From Gallispira sp964526435 (GTDB lineage Bacteria > Bacillota > Clostridia > Lachnospirales > CAG-274): DNA of 64,000 nt. This document shows, one piece after another, positions 50,323 to 59,373 of the stretch. Position numbers and translations under genes: made by a program. The notes beneath the pieces are model-generated. The model saw only the letters and a list, made by a program, of their open reading frames with translations. It ran no database searches and was not told the origin of the DNA. Position 1 is the first letter of the stretch, and the number at the start of each line of letters is the position of its first letter. The DNA is taken from contig CAZGIC010000001.1 of assembly GCA_964526435.1 (NCBI GenBank), positions 29,203-93,202 on the forward strand. The letters are read 5' to 3'.

Positions 50323-51000
50323 TTACAACAGCGGATCCTTCACCCCATTAGCCTCAAAAGCCTTTTCTCTGTCAATACATGTACCACACTTACCACAGGG
50401 TTTCTCTCCCCCTTCATAACAGCTCCATGTAAGTTCATAAGGCACACCTGTTTCAAGACCTTTCTTTACAACCTCTGCCTTGTTCATACCCACAAAGGGT
50501 GCCTCAACCGTAAGCATCTTACCGCTGCCTTCATAAACGGCAGTATTCATAGCATCATTAAAAGCCTTACTGCAGTCAGGATAAGCATTTCCTGCACTGT
50601 CATCAGCATGGGCACCGTATAATATTTTACTGCATCCCTTTGAAAGGGCAATACTTGCGGCACTTGCTATAAAAAGACCATTTCTGAAGGGCACATATGT
50701 TGAAACAGGCTTTCCGCCTGTTTTTTTGATCTGTTCAGCGTAACTTTCCTTTGGTATTTCCTTATCTGAATGTGACAAAAGAGAGCAGTCACTGTGTTCA
50801 AACATTTTACTTAAATCCAGCTTAATATGTTCCACATTGTAGTACTCAGCAACAGCATCTGATGCCCTTACCTCTTTATCATGCTTTTGCCCGTAATATA
50901 TGGAAAGAGCAACAACATTTTCACTTCCGTATTCTTTAACAGCCATTCCAAGACAAGTTGAAGAATCAACTCCTCCGCTTGATAAAACAAGAACCTTCAC
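50323..51000 (-). CDS. queC: 7-cyano-7-deazaguanine (preQ0) synthase
   Basis: 225 residues. PP-loop ATPase motif VLSSGGVDSSTCLGMA at the start, GAHADDSAGNAYPDC in the middle, and a zinc-binding cysteine cluster at the end (CYEGGEKPCGKCGTC). It converts 7-carboxy-7-deazaguanine to preQ0 using ATP and ammonia. It begins 5 bases after folE. Last gene of the riboswitch-controlled operon queD-queE-folE-queC. Confidence 0.96.
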   Translation of the reverse strand: MKVLVLSSGGVDSSTCLGMAVKEYGSENVVALSIYYGQKHDKEVRASDAVAEYYNVEHIKLDLSKMFEHSDCSLLSHSDKEIPKESYAEQIKKTGGKPVSTYVPFRNGLFIASAASIALSKGCSKILYGAHADDSAGNAYPDCSKAFNDAMNTAVYEGSGKMLTVEAPFVGMNKAEVVKKGLETGVPYELTWSCYEGGEKPCGKCGTCIDREKAFEANGVKDPLL

Positions 51001-51005
51001 AAAAA

Positions 51006-51578
51006 CTACCTCCTTATTCTCATCTGCAATGCAATATCACTTTCAAATTTTCCTCTTAAAGTTTCCGTATATGTTTTGGAACCGTTTTTTCTTATACCCC
51101 TTGCAGTCATACAGCTGTGACAGCCTTCTATCATTACAGCCACATCTTCAGAACCTGTAACCATTGATATAATTTCCGCAATATCGTTTCCAAGCTTTTC
51201 CTGAAGCTGAAGCCTTTTTGCTGCCATATCACATATTCTTGCAATTTTGCTTAATCCGGCAACCTTTCCCTTTGGAATGTATGCAACAGACACCTTCATA
51301 TCATACATAAGAGCCATATGGTGCTCACAGTAGCTGAACACCTCAATATCCTTAACAACAACAAGATCATTTGAGGCAGAACGGAAATCATCACTAAAAG
51401 TCTTGTCAAACATTTCGGCGATTTCTCTGTTGCTGTAATTCATACCCTCAAAAACCTCTTCATACATTTTAGCAACTCTTTCAGGAGTTTCTCTGATCCC
51501 TTCCCTGTCAGGATCGTCCCCCAGAGCAATTAAAATACCTCTTATATGCTTCTCTATAGCCTTTGTGTCAATTGCCAT
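51006..51578 (-). CDS. folE: GTP cyclohydrolase I
   Basis: 190 residues. Family motifs: FSYCEHHMALMYD, with zinc-binding Cys and His, VAYIPKGKVAGLSKIARI and EGCHSCMTARGI with the third zinc ligand. The enzyme forms dihydroneopterin triphosphate from GTP, the first step to both folate and queuosine. Its place inside the que operon indicates supply to the latter. Start is 3 bases after queE's stop. Confidence 0.96.
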   Translation of the reverse strand: MAIDTKAIEKHIRGILIALGDDPDREGIRETPERVAKMYEEVFEGMNYSNREIAEMFDKTFSDDFRSASNDLVVVKDIEVFSYCEHHMALMYDMKVSVAYIPKGKVAGLSKIARICDMAAKRLQLQEKLGNDIAEIISMVTGSEDVAVMIEGCHSCMTARGIRKNGSKTYTETLRGKFESDIALQMRIRR

Positions 51579-51581
51579 ATT

Positions 51582-52241
51582 TTACACTCCTTTCTCATCA
51601 GGTGACCATATGTATTTGTGCATCTGCAGCTGCATATTCACACCGTTAAGCTTCCTTTCTTTCATAAAATCCACTATATCACCAAGCTCAATTTCCCCGA
51701 ACACAGGGCTTATATAAACAGCACACCTTTTTGCAAGATGGTATTCATTTATTATTTCATAAGCCCTTTCAAGATCCTCATGGGAACCGCATACAAATTT
51801 GACCGTATCCCTTTCGTCAATATACTTATAATTATCCATAAGCATTTTATTACTCATACCGCTTGATATAGATTTATAATCCATTGTAAGACTTGGCGTA
51901 TTTTTAATTTTCTTTACAAAGCTGACATCAATACTGCCGTTTGTTTCAATTTCAACATACAATTCCTTATCCTCACTGAGTATTTTCAAAAGAATATCAA
52001 TATCCTTTTGTATAAGAGGTTCACCCCCTGTAAGTGTCACATTTGTAACTCCGGTACTTTTGATGTACTCATATATTTCATATGGTGTCATTTCCTCAGC
52101 AGGACATGAGTTAATATTTGCCCACTTTGTATCACAGTAAGTACAGTCCAGATTACAGCCTCTGAACCTTATAAATACGGCAAGCTGACCGGCTCTTCTG
52201 CTTTCTCCGTTTATGCTTACAAACTTTTCAACTACATACAT
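51582..52241 (-). CDS. queE: 7-carboxy-7-deazaguanine synthase (radical SAM)
   Basis: 219 residues. The radical-SAM cluster is in RFRGCNLDCTYCDTKW (CxxxCxxC). NVTLTGGEPLIQ follows, and VNMQLQMHKYIWSPDEKGV ends the protein. QueE contracts the pterin ring of the QueD product to 7-carboxy-7-deazaguanine. Length and motif fit the QueE family; a general activating enzyme is unlikely given the neighbours. Start is 3 bases after queD. Confidence 0.95.
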   Translation of the reverse strand: MYVVEKFVSINGESRRAGQLAVFIRFRGCNLDCTYCDTKWANINSCPAEEMTPYEIYEYIKSTGVTNVTLTGGEPLIQKDIDILLKILSEDKELYVEIETNGSIDVSFVKKIKNTPSLTMDYKSISSGMSNKMLMDNYKYIDERDTVKFVCGSHEDLERAYEIINEYHLAKRCAVYISPVFGEIELGDIVDFMKERKLNGVNMQLQMHKYIWSPDEKGV

Positions 52242-52244
52242 TTT

Positions 52245-52667
52245 TTACACCTCACTGTAGGAAGCACAATTGTTTGGTGTCTCATATACAACTGCCTCTC
52301 TCACACTGTAGCCCATATCCTTAAATTTGTCATAAAAATACTTTGCAAAGTTTTCAGCCGTCGGTCTGAAATCCACTTCAATTATTTTAAACCCTTCCTC
52401 ATTAAGAGCCTCAAGAGTTTTTTCCTTTAACGTCCCCTTTTCAATAATAAGGGAATGATCAAGAGCATCAACTTCAGCTCTCACATGAGTTTTTAATGTA
52501 CCAAAGTCCACTATCATACCTCTTGTCTGACCTTCCCCTCCCAATTTTTCACCGAACACCTCAATTATTACTTTCCATCTGTGTCCGTGAATATTACTGC
52601 ACTTTCCCTTATATCCGCTCAAAAAATGTGCCGAATCAAAGCTGTGCTCTGTTTTCAAACTGTACAT
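52245..52667 (-). CDS. queD: 6-carboxy-5,6,7,8-tetrahydropterin synthase
   Basis: 140 residues. Zinc-binding histidines in HSFDSAHFL and NIHGHRWKV, catalytic-type motifs LDHSLIIEKG and ETPNNCASYSE. It converts dihydroneopterin triphosphate to 6-carboxytetrahydropterin. First gene of the operon, 52 bases downstream of a terminator (52719-52737) and 190 bases downstream of a preQ1-I aptamer, so expression should fall when preQ1 is plentiful. Confidence 0.95.
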   Translation of the reverse strand: MYSLKTEHSFDSAHFLSGYKGKCSNIHGHRWKVIIEVFGEKLGGEGQTRGMIVDFGTLKTHVRAEVDALDHSLIIEKGTLKEKTLEALNEEGFKIIEVDFRPTAENFAKYFYDKFKDMGYSVREAVVYETPNNCASYSEV

Positions 52668-52718
52668 ACTCCCACCTCTTAACTTTATCCCCTCCGCCCT
52701 TACTCTTTACAATAAAAA

Positions 52719-52737
52719 AAGGGCATACTAAGCCCTT
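52719..52737 (-). terminator. Attenuator terminator before queD
   Basis: AAGGGC and GCCCTT form a stem with loop TTAGTAT, followed on the minus strand by seven T. It lies between the preQ1 aptamer and queD, so it is the likely output of the riboswitch. Confidence 0.85.
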
Positions 52738-52858
52738 ATATAAATAACTCTGTTTTAAAAACATACCAAAGAAACAGCTTTATATCCCTTTTTAGAATAT
52801 TCAGCCGGCATATAAACCTGTATACAGTAAATTACAGAACTTTTTATAATTATAAAGA

Positions 52859-52897
52859 CCTAGTTTTGTTTAACGACAGGAGGGTTTCGAACTGTCC
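52859..52897 (-). promoter_or_regulatory. preQ1-I riboswitch aptamer
   Basis: On the minus strand GGACAG, TTCGAAACCCT and CCTGTC form a hairpin with a C-rich loop. The A-rich tail GTTAAACAAAACTAGG follows, whose end can pair with the loop C residues. This closely parallels known preQ1-I aptamers (such as that of Thermoanaerobacter, which ends AACAAAACAAGG). It precedes the queuosine operon, which supports the call. The remaining sequence up to 53197 has only terminators and AT-rich DNA. Confidence 0.85.
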
Positions 52898-52915
52898 TAT
52901 TAATTTTTCCTAGAC

Positions 52916-52944
52916 ATTATATCATACCTAATTAATAAAATCAA
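52916..52944 (-). promoter_or_regulatory. Promoter of the que operon
   Basis: Minus strand TTGATT (52939-52944), 17-base spacer, TATAAT (52916-52921). Transcription would begin about 10 bases before the preQ1 aptamer. Confidence 0.75.
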
Positions 52945-53047
52945 TGTTTTTTTATTTTAGTTTAATTTCTTTTAACATTATTTTGTTATTCTGTTAAAGC
53001 TCATATTTCAGCTTTCTATACAACTGCCTTTCAAAGAGCAAAAATAA

Positions 53048-53076
53048 GGTGGCACAGAAATTATATCTATACCACC
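53048..53076 (-). terminator. Terminator downstream of isocitrate dehydrogenase
   Basis: GGTGGTATAG and CTGTGCCACC pair over 10 bp with two G-U pairs. TTATTTTTG follows on the minus strand. A second short stem, CTAAAGGC/GCCTTAG, lies nearer the gene at about 53129-53150. Confidence 0.7.
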
Positions 53077-53196
53077 CAATACTTATTGTCATTTGACAAA
53101 TAACCGTTTTTATAAATTTTTTCAGCATCTCTAAGGCATCGAACGCCTTTAGTTCATATTAATGAGGATTTTGTTTATCTCCCCATTACTTACTCA

Positions 53197-54351
53197 TTAC
53201 AGAGTCTTAATTGTATCCATAATGTAATCTGCAAGCTCAGCACTTGTACAGCCGTCATCATGACCTGTAATCTTAATCTTTCTTTCAGTCTGAGTGCATA
53301 TATCAAGAGCCTTGTCAAGCTTTTCAGCCTTGTCGCCATATCCTATGTGAGCAAGAAGCATACTTGCTGCTCTTATAATTGAACAAGGATCTGCATACTT
53401 ATCTCTGCCCTCTTCAACCATTCTTGGAGCAGAACCATGAATTGCTTCAAACATAGCATATTTCTTACCCATATTAATTGAACCTGCTGTACCAACACCG
53501 CCCTGGAACTCAGCAGCTTCATCAGTAATAATATCACCGTAAAGATTAGGAAGAACAACAACCTTAAAGTCTTTTCTTCTCTTAGGATCAATTAACTTAG
53601 CAGTCATAATATCGATATACCAGTCATCAGTTTCAATGTCAGGATATTCTTTAGCAATTTCTTTAAATGTGTTAAGGAACTTACCGTCAGTTGTCTTTAT
53701 AATATTAGCCTTAGTTACACATGTAACCTTACCCTTGTTATTCTTCTTTGCATAGTCAAAAGCAGCTCTTATTATTCTTTCAGTTCCGTCGCTTGTTGCA
53801 ACTGTAAAATCAAAAGCTAAATCCTCATCAATTTCAAATCCTTTTGATCCTAAAGTATAAGAACCCTCTGTATTTTCTCTGTAGAATGTCCAGTCAATAC
53901 CTTCTTCCGGAATTCTTACAGGTCTCACATTTGCAAAGAGGTCAAGTTCCTTTCTCATTGCAACATTTGCTGATTCAATATTAACCTTATCTCCGGCTCT
54001 TGGAGTAGTTGTAGGTCCCTTTAATATAACAGGACACTCTTTTAACTCAGCTAAGACATCATCAGGAATAGCCTTACCTGCTGCAATTCTGTTTTCAATT
54101 GTAAGCCCGTCTATAACCTTAAATTCAACCTTGCCTGATTTAACTTCATCTGCTAAAAGGAATTCAAGTATCCTCTGAGCCTGAGCAGTAATTGCAGGAC
54201 CAATTCCGTCACCGCCGCAAATACCGATTTTAATTACATCAAGTTTTGAAAAGTCAATAAATTCCTTATCTTCTTTCATCTTTTCAACTCTTGCAAGCTG
54301 TTCTTCAACTAATTTACCGAATTTTTCCTTAGCAATTTCTATTTTGTTCAT
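53197..54351 (-). CDS. Isocitrate/isopropylmalate dehydrogenase family, likely isocitrate dehydrogenase
   Basis: 384 residues. Motifs of the family: ICGGDGIGPAITAQAQRIL, KGPTTTPRAGDKVNIESANV, NVRPVRIPEEGIDWTFYREN (substrate and metal region), then NLYGDIITDEAAEFQGGVG. It probably oxidises isocitrate to 2-oxoglutarate with NAD(P). The gene upstream encodes a Re-citrate-synthase-like enzyme, so both serve glutamate synthesis through a partial TCA cycle. 3-isopropylmalate dehydrogenase is a weaker alternative, since no leu genes are near. Confidence 0.85.
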   Translation of the reverse strand: MNKIEIAKEKFGKLVEEQLARVEKMKEDKEFIDFSKLDVIKIGICGGDGIGPAITAQAQRILEFLLADEVKSGKVEFKVIDGLTIENRIAAGKAIPDDVLAELKECPVILKGPTTTPRAGDKVNIESANVAMRKELDLFANVRPVRIPEEGIDWTFYRENTEGSYTLGSKGFEIDEDLAFDFTVATSDGTERIIRAAFDYAKKNNKGKVTCVTKANIIKTTDGKFLNTFKEIAKEYPDIETDDWYIDIMTAKLIDPKRRKDFKVVVLPNLYGDIITDEAAEFQGGVGTAGSINMGKKYAMFEAIHGSAPRMVEEGRDKYADPCSIIRAASMLLAHIGYGDKAEKLDKALDICTQTERKIKITGHDDGCTSAELADYIMDTIKTL

Positions 54352-54466
54352 CTTGTTTCTCCTTAATATATTTTAATTTATCAATCAAATTATGTATTGC
54401 AAATCACTGAAATATCTATGGATTATGAATATTAAATTCAACTCCACAAGCCTGATTACTCACTTT

Positions 54467-55852
54467 TTATTCCTGTTCTACGCTGCTCAGATATTTCTCC
54501 ATTGCAGTATTTGCAAGTCTTGCCAGCTCCATATCACTTATCTGTGTTACTCTGCCCTCGTCATACTGCTTGTCGACCCATTCCTTTATCTTAACAACTA
54601 CAGGATGCTGTTTATCCAGCTTTTTGTCACCTTCAAATTTAAAATGTCCGTTTATCCAGTGAGCTATACCTGCAAGTCCTGAAGTTTTGCTCACAGCAAT
54701 TTTAACAGGGCGTTTAAGAAGCAGTTCAGTATTAAATATGTTATATATTTCTTCATTTTTAAGTATACCATCTGCATGAATGCCTGCCCTTGTCAGATTA
54801 AAGTTTTCACCTACAAAAGGCGTCATAGGCGGTATATCATATCCTATTTCCTTGCGGTAATATTCTGCAAGTTCAGTAATAACAGTGGTACTCATACCAT
54901 CAAGAGTACCCCTCAACTGAGCATACTCAAACACCATAGCTTCAAGAGGTGTATTTCCCGTTCTTTCACCTATACCAAAAAGCGAAGTATTGACACTGCA
55001 GCATCCATACAGCCATGCAGTAGTTGCATTTGTTACAGCTCTGTAAAAATCATTATGACCATGCCATTCAAGGAGATGACTTGGCACCCCTGCATGATGA
55101 TGCAGACCATATATAATTCCGGGAACACTTCTCGGCATAACAACACCGGGAGTATCCACACCATAACCCATAGTGTCACAGGCTCTTATTTTAATAGGAA
55201 CTCCTGTTTCCTCATAAAGCTTCATAAGCTCAGAGGCAAATGGAACAACAAATCCATAAAAATCAGCTCTTGTAATATCTTCGAAGTGACATCTTGGTTT
55301 AATACCTGTTTCAATACACTGACGTATTATCGAAAGATAGTGCTCCATTATTTCACTTCTTTTCATATTCATTTTATAGAATATATGATAATCTGAACAA
55401 CTTACAAGTATTCCCGTTTCCTTAACACCAATAGACTTTACAAGTTCAAAGTCCTTTTTATTCGCTCTTATCCATGTGGTAACTTCCGGAAATCTGTAAT
55501 CCATTTCCAGACAATTATAAACAGCGTCCTGATCTTTTTTTGAATACACAAAAAATTCACTCTGTCTTATAAGTCCTTTAGGACCTCCCAGTCTGTGAAG
55601 CTGCTTATATATATACTTTATCTGATCAACAGTATAAGGTTCTCTCGACTGCTGACCGTCCCTGAATGTAGTGTCAGTTATCCATATTTCATCCGGTACA
55701 TCCATTGGCACAACTCTGTGGTTAAAAGCTATTTTAGGAACTTCATCATAGCTATATAAATTATCATACAAATTAGGTTTATCCACATCCTGTAAAGGAT
55801 AAACCATTTCACGTCTTTCTATAACATTTGTCTTTGGATTAAAAATAAACAT
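54467..55852 (-). CDS. Probable Re-citrate synthase (homocitrate/isopropylmalate synthase fold)
   Basis: 461 residues. The HMGL-like TIM barrel has WITDTTFRDGQQSREPYTVD, a HGHNDF motif, SLFGIGERTGNTPLEA and a late GENFNLTRAGIHADG. The N-terminal extension and the size differ from ordinary isopropylmalate synthase and resemble the Re-citrate synthase described in Clostridium kluyveri. It would condense oxaloacetate and acetyl-CoA to citrate. Position directly upstream of isocitrate dehydrogenase supports that over homocitrate synthase. Aconitase is not in the window. Confidence 0.75.
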   Translation of the reverse strand: MFIFNPKTNVIERREMVYPLQDVDKPNLYDNLYSYDEVPKIAFNHRVVPMDVPDEIWITDTTFRDGQQSREPYTVDQIKYIYKQLHRLGGPKGLIRQSEFFVYSKKDQDAVYNCLEMDYRFPEVTTWIRANKKDFELVKSIGVKETGILVSCSDYHIFYKMNMKRSEIMEHYLSIIRQCIETGIKPRCHFEDITRADFYGFVVPFASELMKLYEETGVPIKIRACDTMGYGVDTPGVVMPRSVPGIIYGLHHHAGVPSHLLEWHGHNDFYRAVTNATTAWLYGCCSVNTSLFGIGERTGNTPLEAMVFEYAQLRGTLDGMSTTVITELAEYYRKEIGYDIPPMTPFVGENFNLTRAGIHADGILKNEEIYNIFNTELLLKRPVKIAVSKTSGLAGIAHWINGHFKFEGDKKLDKQHPVVVKIKEWVDKQYDEGRVTQISDMELARLANTAMEKYLSSVEQE

Positions 55853-56025
55853 ACCGGCTCCACCTCCATATCATTAATAATAACAATATTCAGAGGAAAA
55901 GTCAACCTTTAGCAATAAATATTTGCATAATTTTTTTCAATAATTGCAAATTTCAATCTTTTTTTGCGTTTTTTCTGTTGCCGTAATTTATTTTGTGAAT
56001 TTTTTTGCTTTAATTCCTTCATTTT

Positions 56026-56289
56026 TTAAAGTCCTGCAATTTTCATAAGCATCATAACCTGTTTTTTCTCATTTTCATTCATATTACTCATAACTGCATT
56101 AAGCATTGCCATCTTTTCATCTCTTGTAAATGTTATACCCCTTGGCAGTGACTGCACAAAGGCAATTATCATAGCTATTTTTTCATCAAAGGGTTTATTT
56201 TCCATGTTTTCACTTAAATCCATAAAAGCCTTTTTAGTATTATCATCAAGACAGTCAAATACTTTGTTGTTTAACATACCCTCATTCAT
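56026..56289 (-). CDS. Small helical protein of unknown function
   Basis: 87 residues, helical and methionine-rich, with LPRGITFTRDEKMAMLNAVM and NENEKKQVMMLMKIAGL. No known motif. Its start overlaps the end of the upstream 145-residue gene (56282-56289). The partner has similar composition and a matching KQKMVDVFVRVMEI element, so the two may be related or interact. Function unknown; upstream of the citrate synthase gene on the same strand, with about 170 empty bases in between. Confidence 0.7.
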   Translation of the reverse strand: MNEGMLNNKVFDCLDDNTKKAFMDLSENMENKPFDEKIAMIIAFVQSLPRGITFTRDEKMAMLNAVMSNMNENEKKQVMMLMKIAGL

Positions 56290-56719
56290 TATTTGCCAAC
56301 CCCTCCATTATATCGGTAATTTCCATAACCCTCACAAAAACATCAACCATTTTCTGCTTTCTGCTGTCAAGCTCCGGTCTTATTGCCATGAGCATTTGTC
56401 TTTTCAGCTTGTTGTTGTTTTCTCCCGATACTGACATTGCTCTGAAATTGTTTACAAGCTTGTCAATTTCCATTATCTTTACCATAAGACCTATATTTCT
56501 CTGGTATGGCATTTCAAGAAAAGGTATTGCTTCCTTTATTCTCTTTAGAGCTGTTGCCCCATCCATTTTTTCGACTATTTCATTACTTGGCAGATTTCTG
56601 TTCCCGGTAAATTCATCATTATCATTTTTATTATTCATGCTGTTCATATTGTTCATAAGCTTAACAACTGACAATATTTTTTCAATCTGACCCGGATCTA
56701 TATTCATATTATCTTCCAT
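56282..56719 (-). CDS. Hypothetical helical protein paired with the downstream gene
   Basis: 145 residues from ATG 56719 (GAGGTG upstream; GTG 56728 overlaps it). It begins MEDNMNIDPGQIEKILSVVK and contains PYQRNIGLMVKIMEIDKLVN; Asn/Met-rich, predicted all-helical and cytoplasmic. No recognised domain. Translation is coupled to the 87-residue gene. The 200-base gap upstream to rnc holds only AT-rich sequence. Confidence 0.7.
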   Translation of the reverse strand: MEDNMNIDPGQIEKILSVVKLMNNMNSMNNKNDNDEFTGNRNLPSNEIVEKMDGATALKRIKEAIPFLEMPYQRNIGLMVKIMEIDKLVNNFRAMSVSGENNNKLKRQMLMAIRPELDSRKQKMVDVFVRVMEITDIMEGLANNE

Positions 56720-56925
56720 TTTAATCACCTCAGAAGATTATATGCTTATATTTCAAATTAAATAACATAATTTTATTTATTATCCGAATAACTTAATATT
56801 AATAATGAATTTAAATTTGATAATTTTACTCAAAACCACCATTCATTTAACCACTTTCACAGATTTCAAGTTAAATTACCATTTCTGCTCTTTTTCTTAC
56901 TATTAATTATTAATTAATAAACCTA

Positions 56926-57594
56926 TCAACTATTATTTATGCGGTTTATAGCTTCCATTGCCGCCTTCTGTTCTGCCTCTTTTTTGCTGCGTCCCTCACC
57001 TTTTCCCAATATTCTTCCCTTGTGACACACTTCCATCATAAAACTCTTGCAGTGAGCCGGTCCGCTTTCGCCTATAAGTCTGTATTCAATAGGTTCCTGG
57101 CTATCTTTCTGTAGTATTTCCTGCAGCGTTGTCTTTGCGTCAAGTACATGTACTGTGCTTGAAATTTTTTCAACCTCATCTGCAAGCAGTCCAAGTATAA
57201 ACTTTCTTGCCTCATCTATTCCTCCATCAAGATAAATGGCTCCTATTACAGATTCTACTGCATCTGCAATTATAGAATTTCTCTCTCTGCCGCCTGTATG
57301 TTCTTCTCCGTTTCCAAGTCTAAGCTGTTTGTTAATTCCAAGCTCTTTTCCTTTTTTACTAAGCATTGCTTCACATACCACATTTGCCCTTAGTTTGGTA
57401 AGTCTGCCCTCCGGCCACATATTGAATTTTTTAAATATATACTCACCCACAACAAATCCAAGTATTGCATCTCCCAGAAACTCAAGTCTTTCATTACATT
57501 CAATACCCTCATTTTTGTGTTCATTAGCATAAGAACTGTGTGTAAGTGCTGTGGAAATAAGTTTTTTATCCTTAAATTTGTAATTTATATTCAT
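56926..57594 (-). CDS. rnc: Ribonuclease III
   Basis: 222 residues. The RNase III signature NERLEFLGDAILGFVVGEYI holds the catalytic acidic residues; a second acidic site is in DAVESVIGAIYLDGG. The C-terminal dsRBD ends KSFMMEVCHKGRILGKGEGR and KKEAEQKAAMEAI. It processes rRNA and structured RNAs. In many Firmicutes it follows acpP, as here (142 bases with a terminator between). Confidence 0.96.
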   Translation of the reverse strand: MNINYKFKDKKLISTALTHSSYANEHKNEGIECNERLEFLGDAILGFVVGEYIFKKFNMWPEGRLTKLRANVVCEAMLSKKGKELGINKQLRLGNGEEHTGGRERNSIIADAVESVIGAIYLDGGIDEARKFILGLLADEVEKISSTVHVLDAKTTLQEILQKDSQEPIEYRLIGESGPAHCKSFMMEVCHKGRILGKGEGRSKKEAEQKAAMEAINRINNS

Positions 57595-57693
57595 AGTACC
57601 TCCATAATAGATACATTAGCTTAACACTCCACACCTGTTAAGCTAATACATCTATTTTCATTTAATTATAATTCTTATCTGTTTAAAACAACT

Positions 57694-57717
57694 TATGCCG
57701 CAGATACTCTGCGGCAT
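57694..57717 (-). terminator. Terminator after acpP
   Basis: ATGCCGCAGA and TCTGCGGCAT form a perfect 10-bp stem with a 4-base loop; GTTGTTTT follows on the minus strand. A second inverted repeat, TTAGCTTAAC/GTTAAGCTAA at about 57612-57644, lies closer to rnc. Confidence 0.8.
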
Positions 57718-57735
57718 AGCTATTTCAGTTTTTAA

Positions 57736-57960
57736 TTACTCCTGAGCTGCCTTGATACATTCAACAACATCGGCTACAGTCTTAATGTTAGCAGACTCAT
57801 CATTATCAAATTCGATATCAAACTCTTCTTCTAAAGTATTGATAACCTGGAATAAATCTAAAGAATCAGCATCTAACTCTTCAAAAGTAGTATCAATAGT
57901 GATCTCAGACTCATCTCTTCCCAATTCCTCAGCAATGATTGCAATAACCTTTTCTTCCAT
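57736..57960 (-). CDS. acpP: Acyl carrier protein
   Basis: 74 residues from ATG 57960 (AAGGAGG upstream; the longer frame to 57990 is unsupported). The phosphopantetheine site ELDADSLDLFQV has the modified serine, in an acidic four-helix protein. It carries acyl chains in fatty-acid synthesis; plsX lies upstream on the same strand, 204 bases away. Note DSLDLF in place of the common DSLDTV. Confidence 0.95.
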   Translation of the reverse strand: MEEKVIAIIAEELGRDESEITIDTTFEELDADSLDLFQVINTLEEEFDIEFDNDESANIKTVADVVECIKAAQE

Positions 57961-58164
57961 TATAAAATCCTCCTTAACTAATTTTATCAAACAATTCAGT
58001 AATTGCCTGTTTATTATACTATACTAGATATTCCTTAATTTTACAAGTACATTTTCTTAAATTTATAAAAAAATTTTGTTTTTATATTCTGCAAAATTCT
58101 ACACAGCAAAATTATTTAATACCTTTATACTACTATGTATTATGAATTTGAATTATTTATTAAT

Positions 58165-59160
58165 TCAGAGTCTCTCGGCTATTTTATTGACAATATCTCC
58201 GTCAATAAATTTTTCGCACTGCTTTATTGCTCCGGCAACAGCCCCTGCATCGGAACTGCCGTGAGCCTTTACAACAAGCCCCTTAAGCCCAAGGAAAGGA
58301 GCACCACCAATGTCATCATATTCAAGGAAATTTTTCTTTATATTTACAAATGCAGGCTTTGCAAGGAGAGCACCTATTTTTGTCCTTAAGCCTGACATAA
58401 GCTCTTTTTTAAGCAGTCTTAAAACAGTATTGGCAAGTCCTTCCATAACCTTTAATATAACATTTCCTACAAAAGCATCGCACACTACTATATCTACATT
58501 ACCAATAGTAATATCTCTTGCTTCAACATTTCCTATAAAATTAATGCCCTTAGCTTCTTCAAGGAGACTATAAGCTTCCTTGACCATTGCATTTCCCTTT
58601 TCCCTCTCAGTTCCTATATTCACAAGACCGACTGTAGGATTTTTCTTGCCAAGAACGTTTTCAAAATAAACAGAACCCATCTGTGCATACTGTACAAGAT
58701 ACTCGGCTTTAGCATCAACATTTGCTCCTGAATCCAACATAAGCACTCTGCTTTTTTCACTTGGGAGCATTGTTCCCAGTGCAGGCCGTTTAACACCTTT
58801 AATTCTTCCTACAATAATTGTGGCTCCTGTAAGCAGTGCCCCCGTATTTCCTGCTGAAACAAAAGCAACAGCCCTGCCCTCTTTAACCATATTCAGACCC
58901 ACAACCATTGAAGAATTTTTTTTGTTCTTAATGGCTTCTGTCGGCGTTTCACAATTTTCAATAACTTCATCAGCATTGATAACAGTTATCTTGTCCTTAT
59001 CATAACTGTATTTTTCAAGCTCCGAATTAATTACATTCTCTCTGCCTACAAGAGCAAGCCCATATTTCACTGTCTTACTTGCCCTTACAGCACCTTTAAC
59101 AATTTCAACAGGTGCATTGTCTCCGCCCATAGCATCTATAGCAATAATTTTATCCGACAT
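58165..59160 (-). CDS. plsX: Phosphate acyltransferase PlsX
   Basis: 331 residues. The start MSDKIIAIDAMGGDNAPVEI is diagnostic for PlsX, as are FVSAGNTGALLTGAT and YDDIGGAPFLGLKGLVVKAH. It makes acyl-phosphate from acyl-ACP, the first step of the PlsX-PlsY phospholipid route. It lies upstream of acpP. The gap from 59161 to 59373 shows no gene. Confidence 0.96.
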   Translation of the reverse strand: MSDKIIAIDAMGGDNAPVEIVKGAVRASKTVKYGLALVGRENVINSELEKYSYDKDKITVINADEVIENCETPTEAIKNKKNSSMVVGLNMVKEGRAVAFVSAGNTGALLTGATIIVGRIKGVKRPALGTMLPSEKSRVLMLDSGANVDAKAEYLVQYAQMGSVYFENVLGKKNPTVGLVNIGTEREKGNAMVKEAYSLLEEAKGINFIGNVEARDITIGNVDIVVCDAFVGNVILKVMEGLANTVLRLLKKELMSGLRTKIGALLAKPAFVNIKKNFLEYDDIGGAPFLGLKGLVVKAHGSSDAGAVAGAIKQCEKFIDGDIVNKIAERL

Positions 59161-59373
59161 TTCAATATCCCCTGTCCGTTTAATTTATTCACCGATATAT
59201 TATATCAGAATAATATAAATAAATCAACAAATAAATTTCAGTTCTCAATACACTTACCATATCCAATGACATCTTAAAGCCTTATAAATGTAGTGTCTGA
59301 TCAATATTTTTAATAAAATGAAAAGGAGGAGGATATTCACTCCTCACTCCCAATTTCTGACTCCACACTCATT

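Noticed and set aside
53048..53076. T-box-like AAGGTGGCAC on the plus strand
   Set aside because: The T-box consensus is incomplete and no plus-strand gene follows; it reads well as the isocitrate dehydrogenase terminator on the minus strand.
54776..55396. 206-residue plus-strand frame opposite the citrate synthase gene
   Set aside because: Antisense shadow of a well-conserved coding sequence; cysteine/isoleucine-rich nonsense without RBS.
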